A stretch of DNA of 64,000 bases. Origin: Jiangella sp. DSM 45060 (GTDB lineage: Bacteria > Actinomycetota > Actinomycetes > Jiangellales > Jiangellaceae). The notes under the pieces were generated by a model. It ran no database searches, was not told the DNA's origin, and was given only the letters and a program-made list of their open reading frames with translations. The position numbers were made by a program, and so were the translations under genes. Of the stretch, positions 17,660-25,724 are shown piece by piece; the first letter of the stretch is position 1, and every line of letters begins with the position of its first letter. The stretch covers positions 1 to 64,000 of the forward strand of contig NZ_LT629771.1 of assembly GCF_900105175.1 (NCBI RefSeq), read 5' to 3'.

Positions 17660-18274
17660 GTGGGAAAGGTTCTTCGAGGTCGGTCGGGACGTCGTCGAGG
17701 CGCGCCCGACACCAGGGGAGAGATCCTCGCCGCCGCGCGCCAGGTGTTCGGTGAGCGCGGGTACGACGGCGCCAGCGTGCGCGCCATCGCGGCGGCGGCA
17801 GAGGTCGACCCGGCGCTCGTCCATCACTACTTCGGGACCAAGGAGAAGCTCTTCCTGGCCGCGATGGACATCCCGTTCGACCCGTCGATCATCGCCGACG
17901 CTGTCACCGACGAGACCAGCGGCGAGGGCATCGGGGAGCGGGCCATCCGCACGTTCCTCGGCGTCTGGAGTCAGCCGGCCAGCCGGGCGCCGATTCTCGC
18001 GCTGCTCCGCTCCGCCATGCAGCACGAGGCCGCGGCCCGGCTGATGCGCCAGTTCGTCACCCGCGCCATCCTCGGCCGCGTGCTCGTCGCCTTCGAGGGC
18101 GTGCCGAACGGTGCGCTGCGGGCCGAGGCCATGGTGTCGCAGCTCATCGGCCTGGCGATCACCCGCTACGTGGTCAAGCTGGAGCCCATCGCCTCGGTGC
18201 CGGACGAGGAGTTGGTGCGGCTGATCGCCCCGGTGCTGCAGCGCTACTACGACGGCGCCTTCGAGCAGGACTGA
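17660..18274 (+). CDS. TetR/AcrR family transcriptional regulator
   Basis: A 204-residue protein from a GTG at 17660. The N-terminal helix-turn-helix spans about residues 18-62 (TRGEILAAARQVFGERGYDG, VRAIAAAAEVDPALVHHYFG, KEKLFLAAM). The C-terminal ligand domain is of the TetR_C type common next to drug-export ABC genes. It is 59 bp upstream of an ABC-2 exporter read in the same direction, whose promoter carries an 8-bp-armed inverted repeat. It most likely represses that exporter, as many TetR members do; the inducer is unknown. Confidence 0.9.
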   Translation: MGKVLRGRSGRRRGAPDTRGEILAAARQVFGERGYDGASVRAIAAAAEVDPALVHHYFGTKEKLFLAAMDIPFDPSIIADAVTDETSGEGIGERAIRTFLGVWSQPASRAPILALLRSAMQHEAAARLMRQFVTRAILGRVLVAFEGVPNGALRAEAMVSQLIGLAITRYVVKLEPIASVPDEELVRLIAPVLQRYYDGAFEQD

Positions 18275-18297
18275 CCCACCCGAAAACCCCCTGACGC

Positions 18298-18342
18298 TTG
18301 ACGCGGCTCGTTCACGGTCGCATTATTCATCACATGATGAAT
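18298..18342 (+). promoter_or_regulatory. Promoter with overlapping TetR-type operator at the ABC exporter start
   Basis: TTGACG (18298-18303) and CATTAT (18321-18326) are 17 bases apart, a good housekeeping-sigma promoter. Transcription would begin about 7 bases later, at or beside the ATG at 18334, giving a leaderless mRNA. ATTCATCA (18325-18332) and TGATGAAT (18335-18342) form an inverted repeat with a 2-base centre, covering the -10 box, the start site and the start codon. This is the size and symmetry of a TetR operator. The match to the adjacent TetR protein is an inference. Confidence 0.7.
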
Positions 18343-19062
18343 TCCGCTGTGCGGATCCGCGGACTGCGGGTCGTCCGCGGCCCGCTCACCGTCCTCGACG
18401 ACTTCGACCTGGACATCCGCGCCGGCAGCGTGACCGGCCTGCTCGGCCCGTCCGGGTCCGGGAAGTCGACGCTGATGCGCGCGATCGTGGGGGTGCAGAA
18501 GGTCGCCGGCGGGACGGTCGAGGTCCTCGGCCAGCCGGCCGGCGCCAAGGTGCTGCGCGACCGCGTCGCCTACGTCACCCAGGCGCCCAGCGTCTACGCC
18601 GACCTGACGGTCCGGCAGAACCTGCGCTACTACGCACGCGTCCTCGGCGCTCCGGCGAGCGACGTCGACCGCGCGATCGAGCAGGTCGACCTCGGCACGC
18701 ACGCCGACCACCTGGTCGGGCGGTTGTCCGGCGGGCAGGAGTCGCGCGTCTCGCTGGCGACGGCGCTGCTCGGCTCGCCGGAGCTGCTGGTGCTCGACGA
18801 ACCGACGGTGGGGCTCGACCCGGTGCTGCGGGTGCAGCTGTGGGAGCTGTTCAACCGGCTCGCCGCCGACGGCGCCACGCTGCTGGTGTCCAGCCACGTG
18901 ATGGACGAGGCCGAGCGGTGCGAGCGGCTGGTGCTGCTGCGCGACGGACGGCTGCTGGCCGACGACACGCTTGCCGGCCTGCTGGCCCGCACCGGCGCCG
19001 CCGACGCCGAGGGGGCGTTCCTCGAACTGGTGGAGAAGGCGGAGCAGGAGGTGTCGTCATGA
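18334..19062 (+). CDS. ABC transporter ATP-binding protein (ABC-2 exporter type)
   Basis: The ATPase powers a two-gene ABC exporter with the permease that follows. The 242-residue protein has Walker A GPSGSGKST (about residue 39), the Q-loop region YVTQAPSVYADL, the signature LSGGQ, Walker B LLVLDEPTVGLDP and the switch His in LLVSSHVMDEAERC. This arrangement is typical of DrrA/NatA-like antibiotic or lipid exporters. The start was set at 18334 because it coincides with the expected transcription start; 18337 is also possible. No ribosome site precedes it. It ends in an ATGA overlap with the permease gene. Confidence 0.93.
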   Translation: MMNSAVRIRGLRVVRGPLTVLDDFDLDIRAGSVTGLLGPSGSGKSTLMRAIVGVQKVAGGTVEVLGQPAGAKVLRDRVAYVTQAPSVYADLTVRQNLRYYARVLGAPASDVDRAIEQVDLGTHADHLVGRLSGGQESRVSLATALLGSPELLVLDEPTVGLDPVLRVQLWELFNRLAADGATLLVSSHVMDEAERCERLVLLRDGRLLADDTLAGLLARTGAADAEGAFLELVEKAEQEVSS

Positions 19063-19787
19063 CCCCGCGGATCACCCTGGCCACGGCCGCGCGCGTGCTG
19101 TCGCAGCTGCGCCACGACCCGCGCACGATCGCGCTGATGCTGGTGGTCCCCAGCCTGCTGCTGGCGCTGTTGTGGTGGATCTACGACGGCGGAGTCGTGT
19201 TCGACCGCATCGGCCCGGCGCTGCTGGCGATCTTCCCGTTCCTGGTGATGTTCCTGGTGACGTCGATCGCGACGCTGCGGGAGCGGACGTCGGGGACGCT
19301 TGAGCGGCTGCTGTCGATGCCGACCGGCAAGCTCGACTTCCTGGCCGGCTACGCCGTGGCGTTCGGGCTGGTGGCGCTGGTGCAGGCGCTGATCACGGCG
19401 TCGGTGGCGATCGGCCTGCTCGACCTCAACACCGCCGGTCCGGCCTGGCTGCTGATCGCCGTCGCGGTGTTCGACGCGCTGCTGGGTGTGGCGCTCGGGC
19501 TGTTCGTCAGCGCCTTCGCGTCGACGGAGTTCCAGGTCGTCCAGTTCATGCCGGCGCTGATCGTCCCGCAGTTCCTGCTCTGCGGGCTGCTGGTGCCGCG
19601 TGACGAGCTGCCGGACGTGCTGAGCGCCATCTCCGACGTGCTGCCGCTGTCGTACGCCGTCGACGCGATGAGCGAGGTGCAGTCCAACGTCGACCCGCAG
19701 GTGTGGGGTCAGATCGGCGTCGTTCTCGGGTTCTCGGTGGCGCTGCTGGCACTCGGCGCGGCCACGTTGCGTCGCCGCACTCCCTGA
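19059..19787 (+). CDS. ABC-2 type transporter permease
   Basis: A 242-residue membrane protein with about six hydrophobic helices. The cytoplasmic signature TLRERTSGTLERLLSMP, characteristic of ABC-2 permeases, lies between helices 2 and 3. The late segment LPLSYAVDAMSEV is also typical. It starts within the ATPase stop codon (ATGA), so the two are translationally coupled and form one exporter. The substrate is unknown; such pairs under TetR control often expel drugs or toxic compounds. Confidence 0.92.
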   Translation: MTPRITLATAARVLSQLRHDPRTIALMLVVPSLLLALLWWIYDGGVVFDRIGPALLAIFPFLVMFLVTSIATLRERTSGTLERLLSMPTGKLDFLAGYAVAFGLVALVQALITASVAIGLLDLNTAGPAWLLIAVAVFDALLGVALGLFVSAFASTEFQVVQFMPALIVPQFLLCGLLVPRDELPDVLSAISDVLPLSYAVDAMSEVQSNVDPQVWGQIGVVLGFSVALLALGAATLRRRTP

Positions 19788-19842
19788 TCGCTGGTGCCGT
19801 ACGCTGGCGGGGTCCGCCTACCGTGAAGGAGAGGGCACCGCC

Positions 19843-20784
19843 TTGGCAGGAACGATGGTGCGTTCGGCGTTGCTGGGCGCGTCGCGCAGCGAGCGGCTGC
19901 GGCACACCGTCGAGCGCATCCCGCTGACCCGCAACGTCGTCGCCCGGTACGTCGCCGGCGCCGAGCAGAGCGATGCCGTGCGAGTGGCCGGTGAGCTGGC
20001 CGGCGAGGGGCTCGCCGTCACCATCGACCACCTGGGCGAGCCCACCCACGACCGCGCCCACGCCACCCGCATCGCGCAGACCTACGTCGCGCTGCTCGAG
20101 GCGCTGCACAAGGCCGAGCTCACCCCCGACGTCGAGGTGTCGGTGACGCTGTCGGCGATCGGCCGGACGCTGCCGGCCGACGGCGCCGCCATCGCGCTGG
20201 AGAACGCGCAGCAGATCTGCCAGGCCGCCGCCGATGCCGGCACCACGGTGACGCTGGACATGGAGGACCACACCACCACCGACGCCACGCTGGACGTCCT
20301 GCGCGAGCTGCGCGCCGACTTCCCGAGCGTCGGCGCGGTGCTGCAGGCCCAGCTCAAGCGCACCGAGTCCGACTGCCGCGACCTCGCCCACGAGGGCTCC
20401 CGGGTGCGGCTGTGCAAGGGCGCCTACGACGAGCCCGAGACCGTCGCCTTCCGCGACCGCGGCGAGGTCGACCGCTCGTACGTGCGCTGCATGAAGGTGC
20501 TGTTCGCCGGCGCCGGCTACCCGATGATCGCCACCCACGACGCCCGGCTGGTCGAGATCGCCGGGTCGCTGGCCGCCCGGCACCGCCGCGAGCAGGGCAG
20601 CTACGAGTACCAGATGCTCTACGGCCTGCGCTCGCGCGAACAGCTCCGGCTGGTCCGGGCCGGCGAGCGGGTCCGCGTGTACGTCCCGTACGGCCCGGAG
20701 TGGTACGCCTATCTGGTCCGCCGGCTGGCCGAACGGCCGGCCAACCTCGGTTTCCTCCTGCGATCGGTGGCGAGTTCCAAATGA
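19843..20784 (+). CDS. Proline dehydrogenase (monofunctional)
   Basis: This FAD enzyme oxidises proline to pyrroline-5-carboxylate and passes electrons to the respiratory quinone pool. The 313-residue protein (TTG at 19843, preceded by a GAAGGAGAGG stretch) is a TIM barrel with the family blocks TLDMEDHTTTDATLDVL, RVRLCKGAYDEPETVA, YPMIATHD, YEYQMLYGLR and the C-terminal RVYVPYGPEWYAYLVRRLAE. It is next to proC with an ATGA overlap, so proline breakdown and the last step of proline synthesis share an operon. The P5C dehydrogenase partner is not in the window. Confidence 0.93.
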   Translation: MAGTMVRSALLGASRSERLRHTVERIPLTRNVVARYVAGAEQSDAVRVAGELAGEGLAVTIDHLGEPTHDRAHATRIAQTYVALLEALHKAELTPDVEVSVTLSAIGRTLPADGAAIALENAQQICQAAADAGTTVTLDMEDHTTTDATLDVLRELRADFPSVGAVLQAQLKRTESDCRDLAHEGSRVRLCKGAYDEPETVAFRDRGEVDRSYVRCMKVLFAGAGYPMIATHDARLVEIAGSLAARHRREQGSYEYQMLYGLRSREQLRLVRAGERVRVYVPYGPEWYAYLVRRLAERPANLGFLLRSVASSK

Positions 20785-21584
20785 CGGTGGCGCTGCTCGG
20801 GGCCGGCGTGATGGGCGAGGCGCTGCTCGCCGGCATCCTGCAGGGACGGCCCGCGTCCGATCTCCTGGTCGGTGAGAAGCGGCCGGAGCGCGCGGCCGAG
20901 CTGACCGAGCGGTACGGCGTCGAGGTGGTCGGCAACGCCGAGGCCGTGCGCCGGGCCGGCACCGTCCTGCTCGTGGTGAAGCCGCACGACGTCGGCCCGC
21001 TGCTCGACGACGTCGCCGCCGAGGCCCGGCCCGGGCAGTTGTTCGTCTCGCTGGCGGCCGGCATCACGACGGCGTTCGTCGAGGCGCGGCTGCCCGACGG
21101 CGTCGCCGTCGTGCGGGTCATGCCGAACACCCCGGCGCTGGTCGGCGAGGGCATGGCCGCCATCTCGCCGGGCACGCACAGCGGCGACGAGCAGTTGCGC
21201 GAGGCCGAGGAGCTGCTGCGCTCCACCGGCCGCGTCACGCGGGTGCCCGAGTCGCAGCAGGACGCCGTCACCGCCGTCTCCGGCTCCGGCCCGGCGTACG
21301 TGTTCTACGTGGCCGAGTCGATGATCGAGGGCGGCGTCCACCTGGGCCTGACCCGCGCCACGGCCACCGAGCTGGTCGTGCAGACGCTGGCCGGCTCGGC
21401 CGCGCTGCTGCGCGACTCCGGCGAGCACCCGACGGTGCTGCGCGAGCGGGTCACCTCGCCCGGCGGCACCACGGCGGCAGCGCTGCGCCAGTTGGAGGAC
21501 GGCAAGGTCCGCGCCGACTTCCTCGCCGCGCTCGAGGCCGCCCGCGACCGCTCCCGCGCGCTGTCGTCCGGCGAGCCGGCCTGA
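20781..21584 (+). CDS. proC: Pyrroline-5-carboxylate reductase
   Basis: ProC reduces pyrroline-5-carboxylate to proline with NAD(P)H. The 267-residue protein starts at the ATG at 20781, overlapping the previous stop. The Rossmann motif LLGAGVMGEALLAG is at residues 5-18, the VVKPHD block around 68, VVRVMPNTPALVGEG around 112, and the proline/P5C site SGSGPAYVFYVAESM with SPGGTTAAAL in the C-terminal domain. Length and motifs are normal. Confidence 0.96.
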   Translation: MTVALLGAGVMGEALLAGILQGRPASDLLVGEKRPERAAELTERYGVEVVGNAEAVRRAGTVLLVVKPHDVGPLLDDVAAEARPGQLFVSLAAGITTAFVEARLPDGVAVVRVMPNTPALVGEGMAAISPGTHSGDEQLREAEELLRSTGRVTRVPESQQDAVTAVSGSGPAYVFYVAESMIEGGVHLGLTRATATELVVQTLAGSAALLRDSGEHPTVLRERVTSPGGTTAAALRQLEDGKVRADFLAALEAARDRSRALSSGEPA

Positions 21585-21586
21585 CC

Positions 21587-22765
21587 ATGCACACCGTGCA
21601 CGTCGCCTGGTCCGACGCCCTGACCGGCTACGACTTCGGCCAGGGGCACCCGCTCAACCCGGTGCGCGTCGACCTCACCATCCGGCTGGCCCGCGCGCTG
21701 GGCGTGCTCGACGGCGACGGCGTGCATGTCGAGGAGCCCGAGCCGGCCGACGACGCCACGCTGCGCACCGTGCACACACCCGGCTACCTCGACGCGGTCA
21801 AGGCGGCCAGCATCGATCCCAGCACCGTCGACCTCGTGCACGGCCTCGGCACCACCGACGACCCCTGCTTCGCCGGCATGCACGACGCCAGCGCGCTGGT
21901 GGCCGGCGGGACGGTCGCGGCGGCCCGGGCGGTCTGGGAAGGACGCGCGCGGCACGGCGTCAACGTCGCGGGCGGGCTGCACCACGCCATGCCGTCCAGC
22001 GCGTCCGGGTTCTGCGTCTACAACGACCCCGCGCTGGGCATCCGGGCGCTGCTCGACGCCGGCGCCGAGCGGGTCGCCTACGTCGACGTCGACGTCCACC
22101 ACGGCGACGGCGTGCAGGCCGTCTTCTACGACGACCCCCGAGTGCTGACGATCAGCCTGCACGAGTCGCCGCGCACGCTGTTCCCGGGCACCGGATTCCC
22201 CAGCGAGACCGGCGGCCCCGGTGCCGAGGGCAGCGCCGTCAACGTCGCCCTGCCCCCGGGCACCGGCGACGCCGGCTGGCTGCGCGCCTTCCACGCCGTC
22301 GTGCCGCCGCTGCTGCGCGCCTGGCAGCCGCAGGTGCTGTTCACCCAGCACGGCTGCGACAGCCACCTCGACGACCCCCTGGCCCACCTGGCGCTGACGC
22401 TGGACGGCCAGCGCGAGTCCTACCGCGTCCTGCACGACCTCGCGCACGAGCTCTGCGACGGCCGCTGGGTCGCTACCGGCGGCGGTGGGTACGCCCTCAT
22501 CGACGTCGTGCCCCGGGCCTGGACGCACCTGCTGGCCATCGCCGCCGAGCGTCCCATCGACCCCGCGACCGAGACGCCGCCGGCCTGGCGGACGCACGTC
22601 CAGGCCCGCTACCACCACACGGCGCCGCGGCGCATGACCGACGGCGGCACCTCCGCGCACACGGACTGGTCCTCGGGCTACGACCCGGCCAGCCCCCTCG
22701 ACCGCGCCATCCACGCCACCCGCCTCGCCGTCTTCCCCGCCCACGCCCTCGACCCCACCTACTGA
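21587..22765 (+). CDS. acuC: Acetoin utilization protein AcuC / class I-II histone deacetylase family
   Basis: AcuC-type zinc enzymes remove acetyl groups from protein lysines, in Bacillus from acetyl-CoA synthetase. The 392-residue protein begins two bases after proC. The catalytic pocket is complete: the His pair in GGLHHAM, the FCVYND turn, zinc ligands in YVDVDVHHGDGVQ, LFTQHGCDSHLDD, and the final GGGGY. No acu partner genes are nearby, so its target is unknown here. It probably shares the putA-proC transcript. Confidence 0.9.
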   Translation: MHTVHVAWSDALTGYDFGQGHPLNPVRVDLTIRLARALGVLDGDGVHVEEPEPADDATLRTVHTPGYLDAVKAASIDPSTVDLVHGLGTTDDPCFAGMHDASALVAGGTVAAARAVWEGRARHGVNVAGGLHHAMPSSASGFCVYNDPALGIRALLDAGAERVAYVDVDVHHGDGVQAVFYDDPRVLTISLHESPRTLFPGTGFPSETGGPGAEGSAVNVALPPGTGDAGWLRAFHAVVPPLLRAWQPQVLFTQHGCDSHLDDPLAHLALTLDGQRESYRVLHDLAHELCDGRWVATGGGGYALIDVVPRAWTHLLAIAAERPIDPATETPPAWRTHVQARYHHTAPRRMTDGGTSAHTDWSSGYDPASPLDRAIHATRLAVFPAHALDPTY

Positions 22766-22852
22766 CAGAGGGAAAGGGCGAGAAGCGATACGCCCCGGGT
22801 CGGAACGCCCGAGGGAGCGACCGATGCGCGCCCGCACCTGTCAGCGAAGAGA

Positions 22853-22945
22853 GCCGGTGGGTGGGGGATGCCGGCAGGGGTAGGCGCGGGCGTCCGAGCG
22901 AGGAACGAGCGAGGCGGGCGGGGCCGGCATCCCCCACCCACCGGC
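22853..22945. terminator. Long hairpin: 23-bp perfect arms, 47-base loop
   Basis: GCCGGTGGGTGGGGGATGCC and three further bases (22853-22875) pair perfectly with the reverse complement at 22923-22945. It starts 88 bases after the acuC stop and is a likely end for that operon. The gene-free stretch 22766-23123 holds this hairpin and, to its right, the upstream region of the helix-turn-helix gene. I see no gene in it. Confidence 0.6.
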
Positions 22946-23123
22946 GGACCGCGCCAGGAACGAAGCAGCGGAAAGGTCACAAGAGAGGACCAAAACACGT
23001 CCAAACCCGGATCACTTCTCGATCCCCTTTCCCATCCGTCACATCCGCCACTACCATCAAGCAACACGTAGCCGAAGACGCGCGTCCAACCCATGGGCGC
23101 CGCCGGCACGTCGCGGAGGAGCG

Positions 23124-23342
23124 ATGACGACCAACGGGCCCGAAGCACCACTCGGAGAGGTGCGATTCCTCACTGTCGCCGAGGTGGCGACGGCGATGAG
23201 GGTGTCGAAGATGACGGTGTATCGCCTCGTCCACGCGGGCACGCTGCCGGCCGTGCAGGTGGGCCGGTCGTTCCGCATCCCTGAGAGCGCGGTGCACGAG
23301 TACCTGCGCGACTCCTACGTCCGGGGTATGGAAGCCGGCTGA
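23124..23342 (+). CDS. BldC-like/excisionase-type helix-turn-helix DNA-binding protein
   Basis: A 72-residue MerR-type winged helix protein. The HTH is LTVAEVATAMRVSKMTVYRL (about residues 17-36), followed by the wing VQVGRSFRIPESAVHEYLRD. Its size and sequence match the helix_turn_helix 'excisionase family' proteins that actinomycetes keep next to the bS22 gene and this epimerase, related to BldC, which binds head-to-tail at promoters. The ATG at 23124 follows GAGGAGCG. It is a chromosomal regulator and not a phage excisionase, judged from context. Confidence 0.9.
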   Translation: MTTNGPEAPLGEVRFLTVAEVATAMRVSKMTVYRLVHAGTLPAVQVGRSFRIPESAVHEYLRDSYVRGMEAG

Positions 23343-23440
23343 CGCCGCATCCGATTGGACGACGCCCCCGGTCAGCCGGGTACGCTTGGCCGGTCGCGCG
23401 GCTGTCGCGCGTTCAGTCGACCTGCGAGTGAGGTTGCCCT

Positions 23441-23542
23441 GTGGGCTCTGTGATCAAGAAGCGCCGCAAGCGGATGGCGAAGAAGAAGCACCGCAAGCTC
23501 CTGCGCAGGACGCGCGTGCAGCGTCGCCGCATGGGCAAGTAA
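23441..23542 (+). CDS. Small ribosomal subunit protein bS22 (AURKAIP1/COX24 domain), 33 aa
   Basis: The frame from the GTG at 23441 to the TAA at 23542 encodes a very basic 33-residue peptide with [19 protein letters not shown] and ending RRRMGK. This is the bS22 protein seen in mycobacterial ribosomes, where it binds near the decoding region of 16S rRNA. The match is close over the full length. It is too short for most gene finders. It lies between the BldC-like gene and the epimerase, the standard actinobacterial order. Confidence 0.92.
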   Translation: MGSVIKKRRKRMAKKKHRKLLRRTRVQRRRMGK

Positions 23543-23609
23543 GTCACTCCGGCGGCCGTGCGGGGGTGGTGTCTCGCGCGGCCGTGCTCCAGGGGAGAGC
23601 AGGACACGA

Positions 23610-24642
23610 GTGTCCAAAGTCGTCATGGTGGTGGGGTCGCCCGGTATCTGGGCGCCCGGCTGGCCGAACGCCTCGCCGACGAGGCGGGGTCGACCGCGTC
23701 GTCGGCGTCGATCTCGTCGAGCCGACGCAGAGCATCGGCGGGGCCGAGTTCGTGCGCGCCGACATCCGCACGTCCGACATCGGCCGGGCCATCGACCGGG
23801 TCGCGCCCGACACCGTCGTGCACATGAACATCCTCGCGACGCGCGCCGACGCCGGTGGGCGCACGCCGCAGAAGGAGATCAACGTCATCGGCACCATGCA
23901 GCTGCTGGCGGCGTGCCAGCGCTCGCGGTCGGTGCGCAAGGTGGTCGTGAAGTCGTCGACGACGGTGTACGGCTCGGGTCCGCAGTCGCCGGCGCTGTTC
24001 GCCGAGGACATGGTGGCGGGCACGCACTCGCGGCGCGGGTACGAGAAGGACGCCGGCGAGGTCGAGGCGTACGTGCGCGGGTTCTCCCGGCGCCGGCCCG
24101 ACGTCGGCGTCACCATCCTGCGGTTCGCGAACGTGCTGGGCCCGCAGATCCGCACCGGCCTGTCCGAGTACTTCGTGCTGCCGGTGGTGCCCGTGGTGCT
24201 GGGCCGCGATCCGCGGTTCCAGCTGGTGCACGAGCTCGACTGCGTCGAGGCGCTGCGGGTGGCCACGGTCGAGCACCGGCCGGGCATCTTCAACGTGGCC
24301 GGCGACGGCTTCCTGGTGCTGAGCCAGGCGCTGCGGCGGGCCGGCCGGCCCGCGCTGCCGCTGCCCACGCTGGGCTCACCGCTGGTCGGCGGGGTCCTCA
24401 AACGCAGCGGCGTCGTCGACATGGACTCCGCGCTGGTGCGATTCCTCACCTTCGGCCGCGGCGTCGACACCACCCGCATGCGCACCCAGCTGAAGTTCGA
24501 CCCCGTCTACGACACGGTCGCGACGTTCGACGCCTTCGCCGACGCGCGCACCCGCGGCGGGCTGCTCGACCGCGACCGCATCCGCGCCGTCGAGCACACC
24601 GTCCGCGGCGTCCTGACGGGGGAGGACGCTCGTGGCCGATAG
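23610..24642 (+). pseudogene. NAD-dependent epimerase/dehydratase (SDR), two frameshifts near the start
   Basis: The GTG at 23610 gives SKVVMVVG. The next block, ARYLGARLAERLADEAG, is one frame over, and DRVVGVDLVEPTQSIGGAEF one frame further, open to 24642. Each slip is at GGGGTCG, where GGGGGTCG would restore VVG-VARYLG and EAG-VDRVVG. Both look like a missed G in a five-G run, so the true gene is probably intact. The rest is an extended SDR with DTVVHMNILATRADAGG, VVVKSSTTVYGSG and RGYEKDAGEVE. The family is standard between bS22 and the acyltransferase, with an unknown role, possibly in lipid or sugar modification. Confidence 0.85.
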
Positions 24643-25546
24643 CCCGTTGCCGGGTCTGCTGGACCGCGTCGCGACCGCCGCCGGCCGGGCTCTGCGCGAC
24701 CGCCTGGGCATCGACGGCGAACGCCTGGACCACCTGGTCGCGTTCGCCGGGCGCCGGCTGACCGGCGAGTTCGAGGTCGACCCGTTCGGCTTCGACCCCG
24801 AGCTGACCGAGACCGTGCTGCTGCCCGCGCTGCGGCCGTTGTACAAGCACTGGTTCCGGGTCGAGGTGCGCGGCATCGAGAACATCCCGGAGACCGGCGC
24901 GGCGCTGGTCGCGGCCAACCACTCCGGTACGTTGCCGGTCGACTCCTTGATGACCCAGCTGGCCGTGCACGACACCCACCCGAAGGCCCGGTACCTGCGC
25001 GCGCTCGGCGCCACGCTGGTGTTCCAGCTGCCGGTCGTGGCCGACCTCGCCCGCAAGAGCGGCACCACCCTCGCCTGCACCGAGGACGTCGAGGCGCTGC
25101 TGGGCAGCGGCGAGCTGGTCGGCGTCTGGCCCGAGGGCTTCAAGGGCGTCGGCAAACCGTTCTCGCAGCGCTACAAGTTGCAGCGGTTCGGCCGCGGCGG
25201 GTTCGTGTCCGCGGCGCTGCGCACCAAGGCGCCGATCATCCCGTGCTCGATCGTCGGGGCCGAGGAGATCTACCCGATGATCGGCAACGCCGAGTCGCTG
25301 GCCCGGCTGCTCGGCCTGCCGTACTTCCCGCTGACGCCGACGTTCCCCTGGCTCGGCGCGCTCGGGCTGGTGCCGCTGCCGTCGAAGTGGATCATCGAGT
25401 TCGGCGAGCCCATCCGCACCGACGACTACCCGCCCGGCGCCGCCGACGACCCCATGGTGGTGTTCGAGCTGACCGACCAGGTGCGCGACACCATCCAGGC
25501 GACGCTCACCGAGCTGCTCGAGTTGCGCGGTCCCGCGTTCGGGTGA
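24632..25546 (+). CDS. Lysophospholipid acyltransferase (PlsC-like 1-acylglycerol-3-phosphate acyltransferase)
   Basis: It would transfer an acyl chain to a lysophospholipid or similar acceptor at the inner membrane face. The 304-residue protein starts at a GTG at 24632, overlapping the epimerase end by 11 bases. The catalytic NHSGTLPVD (H-x4-D) is near residue 91 and the acyl-acceptor motif VGVWPEGFKGVGKPF near 165, followed by IIPCSIVGAEE. It is a longer member than E. coli PlsC, and its place after the epimerase is conserved in actinomycetes, so the two probably act together on a lipid. Confidence 0.9.
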   Translation: MADSPLPGLLDRVATAAGRALRDRLGIDGERLDHLVAFAGRRLTGEFEVDPFGFDPELTETVLLPALRPLYKHWFRVEVRGIENIPETGAALVAANHSGTLPVDSLMTQLAVHDTHPKARYLRALGATLVFQLPVVADLARKSGTTLACTEDVEALLGSGELVGVWPEGFKGVGKPFSQRYKLQRFGRGGFVSAALRTKAPIIPCSIVGAEEIYPMIGNAESLARLLGLPYFPLTPTFPWLGALGLVPLPSKWIIEFGEPIRTDDYPPGAADDPMVVFELTDQVRDTIQATLTELLELRGPAFG

Positions 25547-25574
25547 GGGTCGGCACCGAGCTCCGCTGTGGGTC

Positions 25575-25622
25575 GGAGGTGCCGGTGGGTGCTGCGCCGG
25601 CTCCGCACCCACCGGCACCTCC
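25575..25622. terminator. Bidirectional hairpin, 18-bp perfect arms
   Basis: GGAGGTGCCGGTGGGTGC (25575-25592) pairs with GCACCCACCGGCACCTCC (25605-25622) around the loop TGCGCCGGCTCC. It lies between the convergent acyltransferase and HAD genes and fits as a shared terminator. The centre is the dispersed motif GTGCTGCGCCGGCTCCGC. Confidence 0.75.
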
Positions 25623-25724
25623 TCCTGGCCGCTCGCGACGCTCTGTCCGCGCCCGCCAGCGCTGGTCAGGCGGCTCTACGTCTGCCCGCCCGGCCACGCA
25701 TCTGGGCTGGGTGTGGGATGGGGG

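Noticed and set aside
17518..17754. Short gene starting right after the 16-bp palindrome
   Set aside because: Despite the good ribosome site the frame becomes Arg/Gly-rich and runs through the TetR helix-turn-helix coding region in another frame. No recognisable sequence.
23124..23342. Phage or plasmid excisionase
   Set aside because: The fold is shared, but the gene is next to bS22 and the epimerase, the standard chromosomal context of BldC-like proteins, with no integrase or attachment site.
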